Source: Thereva unica
Taxonomy: Eukaryota; Arthropoda; Insecta; Diptera; Therevidae
Length of the DNA stretch: 64,000 nucleotides
Reading direction: 5' to 3'
Assembly (NCBI GenBank): GCA_949987705.1
Contig: OX465282.1
Location: forward strand, 69,499,922-69,563,921
The number at the start of each line of letters is the position of its first letter. Within the stretch, counting starts at the first letter, position 1. A program made the translations under genes and the position numbers. Under the pieces are notes generated by a model. It did not search any database. It saw only the letters and a program-made list of their open reading frames with translations, and was not told the origin of the DNA. Of the stretch, positions 43,101 to 45,946 are shown in pieces.

Positions 43101-45946
43101 CAAAATCCCATACAAAAATATGGCACCAAAAACTATTCCTGCCTCGCTCCCACGTTAAATCCCAATGAACTGTAATCGTCAGCGCATGTCAGCGATATAA
43201 ACATAATTAGAAAAAAATAGACAGGTACAGCGCTACATAAACATTAATGTACATTCTGTTGGAGGAACAATGTGGAATATCGGATTAGTGCGCGCTTACG
43301 GATCCGTTCCAGCAGAAAAATGCTTATCCCTTGTAGAAGAAAAATTGAAAGATTTTAATTTAGATATATCTAAAGACATAGTTGGAGTAACTACTGACGG
43401 TGCGTCGGTTATGGTAAAATTAGGAAAAATTATAGAGGCTGAACATCAACAATGCATGGCACATTGCATAAATTTAGCAATTACTGATGTTTTGTATAAG
43501 TCAACTTTGAACCCGAGTGTGGATATTGATGTTGTGGAGCAAAATTATAATGATGACGATGTTATTGATGTTGACGATGACGATGATAACAATGACGACG
43601 ATATCGACGAAGAAGATGGTAATGGAATTATTATAGAGTTAGATGCTAGTATTACTACAAGTAATATAAATATTAGACATACTGGTATATCATCTCTAGT
43701 TTCAAAAATTCGGAAAGTAGTGAAAACATTTAAAAATTCACCTTCTAAAAATGATAAATATTTACAAAAGTACGTGAGAGAACAATTAGGAAAAGAAATA
43801 GCGCTAAAATTAGATTGTCAAACAAGATGGAACAGTATGTTATTTATGTTAGAAAAATTTGAAGAAATTAAATTTTGTATTCAAAAAGCTTATTGACATT
43901 AGTTCCGATATTCATTTTTCTGACGAAGAATTTAATTTATTATCTTCAATTATTGTTGCTCTTACTCCTGTAAAATTAACAGTAGATGCATTATGCCGAA
44001 AAGATGCAAATCTTTTGACGGCTGACGCTTCTTTAACATTTATGTTAGATACTCTTTCCCAGCAAAAATCTTCAATTGCATTAGAATTATTCGAAGCATT
44101 AAAATCTCGAATTTTACTGCGACGAACTGAATTATCACAAATACTTCAGTATCTGCAAAAGGGCTCACAAGATGTTGGAGAAGTATTTAAACGCATATCC
44201 AAATTTACAATCATTAAAAAAATGTGTATGATTTCTTAATGACAATAGTGCCGACAAGTGTAGAATCAGAAAGAGCTTTTTCGGCGGCTGGTTATATTTG
44301 TACGAAAATTCGGTCCTCACTTGATGATGAAACGATTGATTGTTTATGTTTTATAAGAGCATACTGTAATAAACAAAACGCAAGTTATTAATATTATTTC
44401 ATAAATGCTTTCAATTTAATTATATTTTTTGCTTCTTTAATTATAATGCCATACGAGCCTATTATATGTTAAATGTAACATAGAATTTAATATGTAGGTA
44501 CTTTTTTTTACTTTACCGTTTTTTTGTATCTATCTATTCCTACTCTCTATGTAATAAAATAAATAATAAATAGTAAATTTTTTATTAATAATACCGGTTT
44601 TAATACCGGTATCCCGATATTTCAAATTTCAAATATCAAATACCGGTATTCAGATTTTAGTTCGGTATTGTAAGCCCTAGTCGTGGTTATGTTGTAGTTA
44701 ACCACGCAGTTTTTGAACGACAAAAGTTTACCATAGTTAACCATGGAAATAAAATGTTTTTTTTTTCTAATTTAATAAGTAAGTTCTTCCAAAACTAAGG
44801 GCTCCCTAGAAGAATCTAGCACTTTTAAAGTGTCCAAAATTCCATAATCTATAATGAAATAGATAATGACGTTAAACACAAAATTATAAATAAACTGGTG
44901 GGATGTTGTGCCTAGAGACTAGCCACTAATTACGCCTTTTCATGGTATTCTTTCTGTTGAATAACACTTCAGATATAAAAAATCAAGAAAATGATATTTT
45001 TTCACTTTTAATTAAGTAAATGTTTATGTTCTCCTGAGTATCATTATTAAATAATATAATTTAGTGATAGATTCAAAACATGTTCCATCGAAGTAAAAAA
45101 AATTATATTTCTCTATTGCGCGGCCGAGGATTGAACTTGGTTCAGCGGGATAGGATTCCAGCGGCTTAGCTCTAGGCTACCGATATGTACTTTATTAGAA
45201 ATATCTTTTTTGTCGTTAAATATGCTTCCGGTTGGAATTTCCAGACCATTTTCTCAGTTTTAGGGGTCTTGATCAAGAGCTACTTTTGAGATATGGCCCA
45301 AGTCTGTAGCGGCAGTACTTTCAGAGATGAAAGAAGGTCACAGATGGACAGAGCCTCTGTATAAGCTTTTTTTTTGAAAAAGCAAAAATTAATGCTTTGA
45401 AATTAAATTTTTGCTCCAACTCGAAATTAACAATTTAAAGTGAAGTAAGACAAAAATATATGTAAAATATGCATAATAAATAAGGATCACTTGTAGTATT
45501 ATACCGAATGGTCTTTCAAATAATAATATAAAAAGAAAGAGTGAAAACCATTCATCCTTGTTGGTTTATTTACATTTTAAATCCAATTACGATTATCGGA
45601 TAACATTTTAGCATCGGATTAGATATAAAGCTTACCGTTTAATATTAAGGCGAAACTGCTTAATTATTTATAGAAACTACAAAGAAAACAACTTTTCGCT
45701 TGTACAAACGAAACGAAGTAGACTTATAAGCACCCCTAAATATTAATATAACAAAAATACTTACTCAAATGCAAAAAATAATGCACTTGTTCCAGTTATA
45801 AGGAAGCAGGTTAAGTAAAAGACGCCAGTATGTGGTGCTGACATCAGTAGTCCATCACAGTAAAATTTGTTTCTTCCTGCAAATAGCTCCCACTTTCGTG
45901 TTACACGAGTATTGGGTGCCATAGTACAACAGCACAACAAATTCAT
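4122..45946 (-). CDS. app: app: DHHC palmitoyltransferase, whole gene with 9 coding exons
   Basis: Orthologue of Drosophila approximated, a membrane S-acyltransferase that palmitoylates proteins in the Fat/Dachs branch of Hippo and planar-polarity signalling (family knowledge). Exons on the minus strand are 45765-45946, 35249-35409, 35014-35198, 34848-34959, 34640-34794, 34465-34586, 31234-31408, 31127-31181 and 4122-5122. From ATG 45922 they sum to 2124 nt, or 707 aa. Four membrane segments fall near residues 31-51, 63-80, 181-206 and 222-247. The cysteine-rich domain is at about 136-185 with the DHHC catalytic motif at 163-166. TTNE is at 253-256 and an NPYSRGN C-terminal motif starts near 272. 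Two earlier stop codons give alternative ends. Introns 1 (10.4 kb), 6 (3.1 kb) and 8 (26 kb) are full of transposons. Confidence 0.93.
5508..5726. mobile_element. foldback MITE flanked by TA
   Basis: A near-perfect palindrome whose arms of about 105 bp start CAAAGCCATTTTTATCTAC and end GGCTTTG, separated by a short GC-rich spacer. The dinucleotide TA lies on both sides (5506-5507 and 5727-5728), compatible with a Tc1/mariner-type target duplication. There is no coding capacity. A 2-bp duplication is weak evidence, so the superfamily is uncertain. Confidence 0.75.
5812..6291. mobile_element. nested foldback MITE, terminal repeats GGGTGACTTCGTAAATG
   Basis: An exact 17-bp inverted repeat bounds 480 bp, with ATA directly repeated outside (5809-5811 and 6292-6294). 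Inside lies a second strong palindrome (listed separately). Motifs of the type gacatttatga recur in the left half. No ORF. Confidence 0.75.
6083..6238. repeat. inner palindrome of the nested MITE
   Basis: Two arms of about 73 bp starting TGACGGTGATTAGACTGTTC pair almost completely and meet in a short loop near 6160. The sharp change in base composition against the AT-rich surrounding element suggests an insertion inside the outer MITE. Confidence 0.75.
7952..8045 (+). mobile_element. LINE group A remnant (3' end of the ORF)
   Basis: The words [19 protein letters not shown] match the end of the polymerase frame of copy 1 at 905-960. Only about 90 bp are recognisable; no hairpin follows. Confidence 0.6.
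8164..8284. repeat. short imperfect inverted repeat
   Basis: The arms resemble CAAGTTACGTAGC on the left and GCTGCGTAACTTG on the right, about 120 bp apart. It may be a small MITE; no target duplication was recognised. Confidence 0.4.
8423..9288. mobile_element. large foldback element, ends GTCCGSGAGGTA
   Basis: The outer ends (GTCCGCGAGGTAGCG and, reversed, GTCCGGGAGGTACCG) are flanked by TA. Long inner arms, about 8540-8728 and 8975-9165, are almost identical reverse complements. They include stretches such as CAGTCACGTGCATGAAC and AATCTGCTTCGATGATTTTT, and meet at a 245-bp AT-rich centre. The small reading frame at 8673-8870 lies across the left arm and centre and has no protein features. 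It is a non-autonomous foldback transposon. Confidence 0.75.
10970..11690 (+). mobile_element. LINE group B, copy 1 (degenerate, internally deleted)
   Basis: Translated pieces FVDYEKAFD (frame-broken), [13 protein letters not shown] and [20 protein letters not shown], then [20 protein letters not shown], match copy 2 at 25240-25800. The YADD reverse-transcriptase motif is visible near 11157. Internal deletions remove about 100 codons before it and shifts follow. The 130-codon frame at 11207-11599 is a piece of this RT thumb region with a frameshifted end. Confidence 0.75.
11207..11599 (+). pseudogene. LINE group B reverse-transcriptase thumb fragment
   Basis: The first 80 codons correspond to the region just after the YADD motif ([20 protein letters not shown], then AEEDVSSR). 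The rest is read out of frame: in another frame the DNA gives [17 protein letters not shown], the usual C-terminal block of this group. Broken relic with no function expected. Confidence 0.7.
11700..13305. other. app: intronic sequence, nothing assigned
   Basis: Only short chance frames are present. A GC-rich patch at 13120-13240, carrying gtgacgtcacactaggg and a matching gtgacgtaatttatagatgg, looks like a fragment of a dispersed repeat but could not be delimited. Confidence 0.4.
13306..13650 (+). repeat. GC-rich segment, possible LINE 5' end
   Basis: Base composition jumps well above its surroundings. The text (gtcaagacccgagaaaag, then cggttgggctgagggttagc, then ATGACGACGACCC) resembles untranslated leaders of insect non-LTR elements, perhaps of group B. 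This is a guess from style; no coding sequence follows. Confidence 0.3.
13955..14175. repeat. tandem duplication, unit about 110 bp
   Basis: Two diverged direct copies share the pieces cttgcgca, ttcgcatatttcc, caactgaattttytggcggg and agtgaggttat in the same order. A third partial unit (gcgaagtttgcataattttc, then gggaggttatg) resumes after the MITE near 14664-14703. Confidence 0.7.
14190..14660. mobile_element. PIF/Harbinger-type MITE, TSD TTA
   Basis: Inverted ends GACCCTGTTTAGA and TCTAAACAGGGTC, extended by TGCGCTT-like sequence, bound 471 bp. TTA is repeated outside (14187-14189 and 14661-14663). A TWA 3-bp duplication is the known mark of PIF/Harbinger elements. It has no transposase frame and splits the third tandem unit, so it is younger than the duplication. 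Confidence 0.8.
15885..15900 (+). promoter_or_regulatory. primer binding site of the BEL element
   Basis: The sequence TGGCGACCGTGACAGG begins two bases after the 5' LTR end, the expected place for a tRNA-primed minus-strand start, and has the form usual for BEL/Pao elements. The matching host tRNA was not determined. Confidence 0.75.
15944..16579 (+). pseudogene. BEL gag remnant and aspartic protease
   Basis: The frame starts with a zinc-knuckle-like motif ([13 protein letters not shown], residues 10-22), the last part of gag. It continues into the retroviral-type aspartic protease with active site DTGSQRSYI near residues 75-83, and a [15 protein letters not shown] stretch near the end that in this family leads into the RT. 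The frame then ends, while the same protein continues in the +1 frame. The N-terminal several hundred gag residues of a normal element are gone. In family terms the protease would mature the polyprotein. Confidence 0.8.
16485..20036 (+). CDS. BEL/Pao pol: RT, RNase H, integrase
   Basis: An open frame of 1183 codons, really usable from about 16535 where [11 protein letters not shown] picks up the product of the preceding frame. [12 protein letters not shown] near 174-183, [13 protein letters not shown] near 262-274, and the metal-binding box as [10 protein letters not shown] near 302, a YVDN form known in this lineage. RNase H: VFGDAS near 469. Integrase: an HHCC zinc segment near 776-812, then the D,D,E core at GIDLAGPL (~843), YTDNG (~906) and WWERLVG (~953). 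The C-terminus ([13 protein letters not shown]) is family-typical. The catalytic residues seen are intact. It copies and inserts the element's RNA when gag is supplied. Confidence 0.93.
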   Translation: MLQADCLPADNMKYRRAMETKLGWTLIGCLPDETMSKNIAMIVTTKDADISDLWRLDVLGIMDPVEKKRKRELQLEAEQHFLRTVTVDEEGRYSVHLPWIEDHPPLPSNYELSLKRLKATNKKLKASGYYEAYEAVLKDWIHEGIIEEVSSEHPEERAHYLPHRAVIKLNSTTKIRPVFDASAREKGHPSLNSCLEKGPNLIELIPSVLTKFRLKKIGVVADIKKAFLQISLSHQDRNFLRFIWYNSENQLKIYRHRRVVFGVSCSPFLLGAVIQFHLKKMLKDCLEGEQPYSAAVVKNLLNCFYVDNCVTSVADEKELHNFMKEAVEIMKQARFDLRGWEYTSLVYDGRDDRSNVLGMLWNRKTDTLEVSLESLNSLDLSQITKRSILSATHRIFDPIGVTCPLLLTPKLLLQEIWSQNVGWDTSVGDQEKARFLKWKEDLMYLKQLQIPRWLISTNELAEYNTLHVFGDASQYAYAAVIFLRTETSSQINVQLIQAKTRISPISKARKRMTIPRLELLAANIGVRLVKNVNEDINIPIVKTMFWSDSTTVLAWIERDEQWDVFVRNRVKEIRERTSKKQWRYIPGICNPADLPSRGCNGKKLIESLWWNGRAWLRKSPNTWPSHDLIFDENEINMEKKKTVISSTAMICTKEDDDWYYRYFSKYRQIVRLIAWILRFKENCLIRNGTKRCGELTVEEYAVAEIRTLWLIQKDSFSGISDARLSSLQSFMGTDGLIRLKTKISRGEYDVDFCYPVVLPNNKHPVVFRLIFGEHLDSCHAGIQTTMTILRKRYWVIGCRRTVRSVLNKCVVCKRHTAKKLQVQSPPLPVDRVREAKIFEIVGIDLAGPLFLKTKRGGVYEKAWICLFTCAVYGAVHLELLPSLSTERFILCLRKFISRRGRPNTIYTDNGINFVGTANALSRIDWSKIEKTTVAMKIKWKFNPPTAAWWGGWWERLVGLLKQLLRRILGKTSLDFDEMHAVLCECEAVINARPLTYLSEDTTDLTPLTPDLFLKEIGEIGVPDLDVIEGTPNLGKRGKHRQRLREMLKVRFFNEYLGRLTLFAKKFSPKIVRVGELVLVENENAKRVDWPLARIEEVIPGREGVVRLVKLRTPSGVMLRPIQRIIPLEMNVMSSDKEAKTTHTSDITAALPDEEGYGAFEANSTVQQVTRSGRLVKPPIRLNL
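20104..20114 (+). promoter_or_regulatory. polypurine tract of the BEL element
   Basis: The purine-rich string aggtgggagaa lies immediately before the 3' LTR, where plus-strand DNA synthesis would be primed. Confidence 0.6.
20115..20431 (+). repeat. 3' LTR of the BEL element
   Basis: 317 bp, beginning TGTTGAAAATC and ending CGTATCA. It is uninterrupted and gives the reference for the split 5' LTR. An AATAAA-like site (gaaaataaaagg) near 20346 may serve polyadenylation. Confidence 0.9.
21680..22090. repeat. tandem repeat array, unit about 140 bp, three copies
   Basis: Direct copies each contain GACCGAATTTTATGAAAATC (or a diverged form), tcagatcatattt, aatacgcttcgaacg and gatatcgtgcagg, at about 21695, 21830 and 21975. 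Short ORFs across the array are by-products of repetition. Confidence 0.8.
22104..22137. repeat. CA dinucleotide microsatellite
   Basis: About 16 uninterrupted CA units directly after the tandem array. Confidence 0.95.
22321..22775 (-). mobile_element. tRNA-derived SINE
   Basis: Read on the minus strand, a tRNA-like head (22775-22701) has an A-box-like TAGTCTAGGGG and a B box GGTTCGAATCC in a perfect T stem-loop (CCGGG TTCGAAT CCCGG). It is followed by a body of about 360 bp and a terminal A run (T run at 22321-22333 on the plus strand). Acceptor and anticodon stems do not pair properly, so it is not a working tRNA gene. The two boxes would form an internal RNA polymerase III promoter. It needs LINE machinery to move. 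Confidence 0.8.
23682..24394 (+). pseudogene. LINE B endonuclease domain (frameshifted)
   Basis: An apurinic-type endonuclease in two overlapping frames. The first carries [38 protein letters not shown] and [17 protein letters not shown]. The second starts near 24050 with [14 protein letters not shown] and [10 protein letters not shown]. The GDLNA and SDH signatures hold catalytic Asp and His residues in functional relatives. The enzyme would nick the target DNA. Confidence 0.75.
24840..25915 (+). pseudogene. LINE B reverse transcriptase (frameshifted)
   Basis: In mixed frames one reads [87 protein letters not shown] and the YADD box near 25548. The last frame, 25670-25915, is cut by the insertion at 25895, so its last seven residues are foreign. 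Confidence 0.8.
26880..27870 (-). pseudogene. Ty3/gypsy pol fragments inside the hAT element
   Basis: In order on the minus strand and in broken frames: the end of an RT ([18 protein letters not shown] near 27840-27790), an RNase H piece ([18 protein letters not shown] near 27530-27460), and an integrase end ([19 protein letters not shown] near 27020-26960). The region between RNase H and integrase is shortened. No LTRs were recognised nearby, so this is a truncated relic. Confidence 0.7.
28080..28300 (+). pseudogene. hAT transposase dimerisation-domain relic
   Basis: [12 protein letters not shown] is followed, after frame changes, by [17 protein letters not shown] and [10 protein letters not shown]. 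This is the C-terminal hAT dimerisation region, where an ERxFSxLR-like motif is typical. Stops at several places show decay. Confidence 0.7.
28713..29204 (+). pseudogene. LINE B C-terminal region and 3' tail
   Basis: From 28746 an open frame of 143 codons encodes the group's C-terminal block ([45 protein letters not shown], ending SALCPMRD). The function of this block in the family is not known to me. After the stop the element ends in GAAGAAGAAGAT. The first 11 codons of the apparent frame belong to the inserted element. Confidence 0.8.
29205..30566. other. app: intronic sequence, nothing assigned
   Basis: AT-rich with no coding or repeat structure that I can support. The 61-codon frame at 29885 has no protein-like features. 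Confidence 0.5.
30567..31181 (-). CDS. app: app exon 8, with read-through form (alternative C-terminus)
   Basis: The exon starts after acceptor atttttag-type sequence at 31182. In the spliced form it ends at 31127 (AACG then GTAAGT) and joins exon 9. If the donor is ignored, the same frame stays open for 186 more codons to a TAG at 30567-30569, giving a 560-aa protein. The extra tail is basic to hydrophilic: [16 protein letters not shown], Arg/Pro-rich and Asn/Ser stretches, then a [12 protein letters not shown] turn and an acidic end EDAASDSS. Such length without a stop in AT-rich DNA supports real coding use. Which form dominates cannot be told. Confidence 0.75.
   Translation of the reverse strand, partial: SNPTSGIYRHRSYDNLQNGKSLSPAYRLKKSIQLPHSPSFDRNSPLPLLHRTILNNNTNNVPVPTEFKYYSPQRRNVSDSHLPRYPFHNNRAVPRQNSEQLNDGRTPQSLPLRPKYKKQEVHFELKSPTNKLTIRECDFGGGGDSSEFDTMLKDSQTFRISKRDLYQQYGSPGGRKKERYSNVYEYSFNIDLNSIIEDAASDSS
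31210..31408 (-). CDS. app: app exon 7, with short-form stop
   Basis: Acceptor tttatag precedes 31408. The exon completes an Arg codon and encodes [14 protein letters not shown], then a Gln/Asn/Thr-rich run and SKQRLFDD, where a GTAAAT donor (31233 downwards) leads to exon 8. Without splicing the frame reads VNFRIFM and stops at 31210-31212, giving a 363-aa short isoform. The FDDVNFRIF ending is one I recall for short Drosophila App, so both uses are likely real. Confidence 0.85.
31768..32600 (+). pseudogene. LINE ORF1 (gag-like) fragment
   Basis: Three overlapping frames together resemble the nucleic-acid-binding ORF1 protein of jockey-type LINEs: a basic N-terminal part ([12 protein letters not shown]), then [20 protein letters not shown], then [20 protein letters not shown], with [20 protein letters not shown] in another frame. 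The zinc knuckles expected downstream are not seen. At least three shifts make it non-functional. It lies antisense to app. Confidence 0.6.
33060..34060. repeat. GC-richer degenerate repeat, unassigned
   Basis: This kilobase is clearly less AT-rich than its neighbours, and short broken frames appear on both strands (for example a 111-codon minus frame at 33310-33645). It looks like an old transposon, perhaps a LINE, but I could not match a domain. Confidence 0.35.
34465..34586 (-). CDS. app: app exon 6
   Basis: Acceptor tttctag precedes 34586 and GTAAGC follows 34465. It encodes [10 protein letters not shown] and the conserved [19 protein letters not shown], the cytoplasmic motif after the last membrane segment that supports folding in DHHC enzymes, ending SLIDR. 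It lies 53 bp from exon 5. Confidence 0.93.
34640..34794 (-). CDS. app: app exon 5: fourth membrane segment and TTxE motif
   Basis: It runs from [11 protein letters not shown] through a hydrophobic segment ([20 protein letters not shown]) to the TTNE motif (protein residues 253-256), typical just after the last membrane helix in DHHC proteins. Flanked by atag acceptor and GTAAGA donor. Confidence 0.95.
34848..34959 (-). CDS. app: app exon 4: end of cysteine-rich domain and third membrane segment
   Basis: Begins [14 protein letters not shown], completing the cysteine-rich domain right after the catalytic DHHC, followed by the hydrophobic run [16 protein letters not shown]. The donor is GTAAGT at 34847 downwards. 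Confidence 0.95.
35014..35198 (-). CDS. app: app exon 3: zinc-binding cysteine-rich domain with DHHC
   Basis: Encodes [15 protein letters not shown], then [19 protein letters not shown] and [13 protein letters not shown]. The paired CxxC and HC motifs bind two zinc ions in the family, and Cys166 of the DHHC is the acyl-accepting residue (family knowledge). All key cysteines and histidines are present. Ends at a GTATTT donor after TGG. Confidence 0.96.
35249..35409 (-). CDS. app: app exon 2: second membrane segment and DPG motif
   Basis: Encodes [20 protein letters not shown] with the second membrane helix, then [12 protein letters not shown], the conserved DPG motif, and EAAYIEKQI. It joins exon 1 inside an Asp codon. 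Acceptor tttcag, donor GTAAGT. The frame has no ATG start of its own. Confidence 0.94.
35595..35977. mobile_element. MITE, ends AGGCCCGTGGAGACGC, TSD TTA
   Basis: A 24-bp inverted repeat starting AGGCCCGTGGAGACGCTAAA bounds 383 bp, with TTA outside on both sides (35592-35594 and 35978-35980). A TWA duplication suggests PIF/Harbinger. Inner inverted pieces around GGTACGACC also occur. No transposase. Confidence 0.8.
36491..36789. mobile_element. foldback MITE, ends CTCGATTCCCAGATCC
   Basis: The arms of about 62 bp are nearly perfect inverted copies (CTCGATTCCCAGATCC at the left, GGATCTGGGAATCGAG at the right) and include GTGAGTGCGGATTTGACAC. About 170 bp lie between. The motif gcggat repeats inside. 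No clear target duplication. The frame at 36539-36811 is a by-product. Confidence 0.75.
37846..38218. mobile_element. MITE, ends near AATGGCCGCG
   Basis: The left end (ATGGCCGCGCTTACGCCC) and right end (GGGCATAAACGCGGCCAAT) are imperfect inverted repeats that extend over about 45 bp through the AGTTAATTTAACTGAGTTAGC-like region. The edges and target duplication are uncertain by a few bases. Confidence 0.65.
38279..38473 (+). pseudogene. Myb/SANT-like domain fragment
   Basis: A 64-codon frame with [20 protein letters not shown] and [13 protein letters not shown], the pattern of the Myb/SANT-like DNA-binding domain found in proteins encoded by Harbinger transposons and in genes derived from them. 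Only the first helices are present and the frame ends quickly at QEIQT. It lies 60 bp from a MITE. It is likely a transposon relic rather than a host gene; a small antisense host gene is not excluded. Confidence 0.55.
38700..39530. repeat. satellite-like array, interrupted by LINE B
   Basis: Degenerate direct repeats with the words ctccctcaaaaaatgtaagaaatg (shorter unit of 42-46 bp) and attttactgccgcaaaaaagt with gtttacaatctcgcct (longer unit near 90 bp). Matching sequence lies on both sides of 38805-39108, so the LINE fragment landed in the array. Confidence 0.7.
38805..39108 (+). mobile_element. LINE group B, copy 3 (3' end only)
   Basis: The end of the C-terminal block is recognisable ([45 protein letters not shown]) with a 13-residue deletion relative to copy 2 and an early stop. 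It ends in a GATGATGAAAAA tail. Strongly 5'-truncated. Confidence 0.8.
39638..39665 (+). repeat. solo end of a GGCCC-type MITE
   Basis: The words ggccctcatacacggtcaa resemble the left end of the complete element at 55419 (GGCCCCCATCCACGGTCAA). No partner end was found nearby, so it is a truncated relative. Confidence 0.5.
39714..39820. mobile_element. small MITE, ends GCGTTCAAAAACCT
   Basis: An exact 14-bp inverted repeat (GCGTTCAAAAACCT / AGGTTTTTGAACGC) bounds 107 bp that also contain several AACCACG motifs. Related pieces occur at 42660-42692 and 44697-44745. Confidence 0.65.
40003..42612 (-). mobile_element. LINE group C, 5'-truncated with long open frame
   Basis: A minus-strand non-LTR element: endonuclease (partial), RT and a C-terminal block, ending in a GAA repeat (CTT units at 40003-40018 on the plus strand). 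The frame remains open above the first ATG to about 42604, where another CTT run lies, so the 5' end is truncated in the endonuclease. The style of the C-terminus is RTE-like (inference). It has the same orientation as app and interrupts a region of AACCACG repeats. Confidence 0.85.
40026..42530 (-). CDS. LINE C endonuclease and reverse transcriptase (834 aa open)
   Basis: An unbroken frame. Endonuclease: [11 protein letters not shown] (residues 1-11) and [13 protein letters not shown] (~97-110), the late half of the domain. [84 protein letters not shown] and the catalytic box GYADDI (~568-573). C-terminal: [46 protein letters not shown]. Family role: nicks the target and copies its RNA there. 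The true start would be upstream and is missing. Absence of stops indicates a recent insertion. Confidence 0.9.
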   Translation of the reverse strand: MVIGDLNAKIGRENWYRPTIGKESLHETSNDNGQRVIDFAMSKNMIVSSTYFPRKDIHKYTWQSPSERYCNQIDHILIDRRAASSILQVRSYRGANCESDHFLVKARFRCRLSTQEQRSNKVKKFDVDRLQEQTVLERYQATLAERIGPSLNINNEDTIEGKWTRLRTILTDVTKETVGYKRTARANDWYDEECKTAIEARNRNRKIYIERPTRSKKLKYEETRRTAKNICRKKKRQFLNNYILRAEENFARNKTTEAYKEVNFFKKGFKPSSGICRTKEGTIVTGSEDVKKRWKEFFSELLNANESIRHVPEPRPQHNDDTRETNEPTLEEVQSAIRLLRNNKSPGIDNIPAELIKQGGEPLSAAIHELLCCIWRNEKMPEDWEQSIICPIHKKGDRFNCENYRGISLLSTVYKIMTNIIKARLEPYAEAVISEYQAGFRRNRSTMDQLFSIRQILRKCWEYNIDVYQLFIDFKQAYDSIDREQMYATMLDLNIPLKIVKLTKMTMENTRCAVRIQGELTESFPVKQGLKQGDGLAPMLFNLCLEGVIRKVNIDANATLLNKSKQLAGYADDINCLARSLSYLREVFTELEDGAKHIGLQINAEKSKILIQSRVERRRRNHNTTWGEYNFERVSQFNYLGSTVSEDNDETIDVQRRINAANRTYFSLLPVMKSRDIHRKTKIRVYKTIIRTVATYGCEAWSISQKSADKLDIFERKVLRRIYGPINEDNAWRIRYNHELYDLYKECKLSTHAKLLRLRWAGHVQRMDDSRIPKKSLYLLPDGKRPVGKPRSRWEDNVKTDAAKLLNTRNWRQAAEQRDVWRKKLKEAKARIGP
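43069..43227 (+). mobile_element. left half of an hAT-type MITE inside the hAT element
   Basis: About 159 bp almost identical to the left part of the complete MITE at 60285, starting CACTGACATATAGTAATGGA. The right end is missing. Confidence 0.8.
43262..44392 (+). pseudogene. hAT transposase (zinc-finger BED type), broken
   Basis: Three frames in a row. 43262-43896 has [11 protein letters not shown] and [16 protein letters not shown], the RNase-H-like core, then an Asp-rich insert and [13 protein letters not shown]. From 43899 the protein continues ([27 protein letters not shown]) in another frame. From about 44238 a third gives [20 protein letters not shown] and [17 protein letters not shown], the C-terminal dimerisation domain. 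The BED finger and first catalytic segment are absent, so it is inactive. Confidence 0.88.
44688..44770. repeat. AACCACG / TTTTTGAACG repeat
   Basis: The right-hand continuation of the repeat at 42655-42702, separated from it by the hAT element (agttaaccacgcagtttttgaacg). The same words occur at 39780-39840. Confidence 0.6.
45121..45187 (-). repeat. degenerate tRNA-like sequence (SINE head or tRNA pseudogene)
   Basis: Read on the minus strand, TCGGTAGCCTAGAGCTAAG resembles an A box and AGTTCAATCCT a B box. The order and middle (CCTATCCC) match the head of the SINE at 22701-22775. The stems do not pair fully. Confidence 0.45.
45765..45946 (-). CDS. app: app exon 1: N-terminus and first membrane segment
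   Basis: The conserved start is the ATG at 45922 ([20 protein letters not shown]), as in Drosophila App, then [22 protein letters not shown], the first membrane helix. It ends two bases into an Asp codon before GTAAGT. An in-frame ATG eight codons upstream (45946, MNLLCCCT) could add a cysteine-rich leader. The 5' UTR and promoter upstream could not be resolved. Confidence 0.93.

Larger units (their letters stand above)
42711..44679 (+). mobile_element. hAT transposon with perfect 8-bp TSD
   Basis: Ends TAGGGCTTACAATACCG and CGGTATTGTAAGCCCTA are exact inverted repeats. GTCGTGGT flanks both (42703-42710 and 44680-44687). Subterminal ACCGGTATT motifs are repeated many times at both ends, as expected for hAT transposase binding sites. 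1969 bp with a deleted, frame-broken transposase. Confidence 0.93.
35410..45764 (-). other. app: app intron 1 (10.4 kb)
   Basis: GTAAGT donor after exon 1. The parts not covered by listed elements, about 35980-36490, 36790-37845 and 44780-45120, are AT-rich and show no supported gene. Confidence 0.75.
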
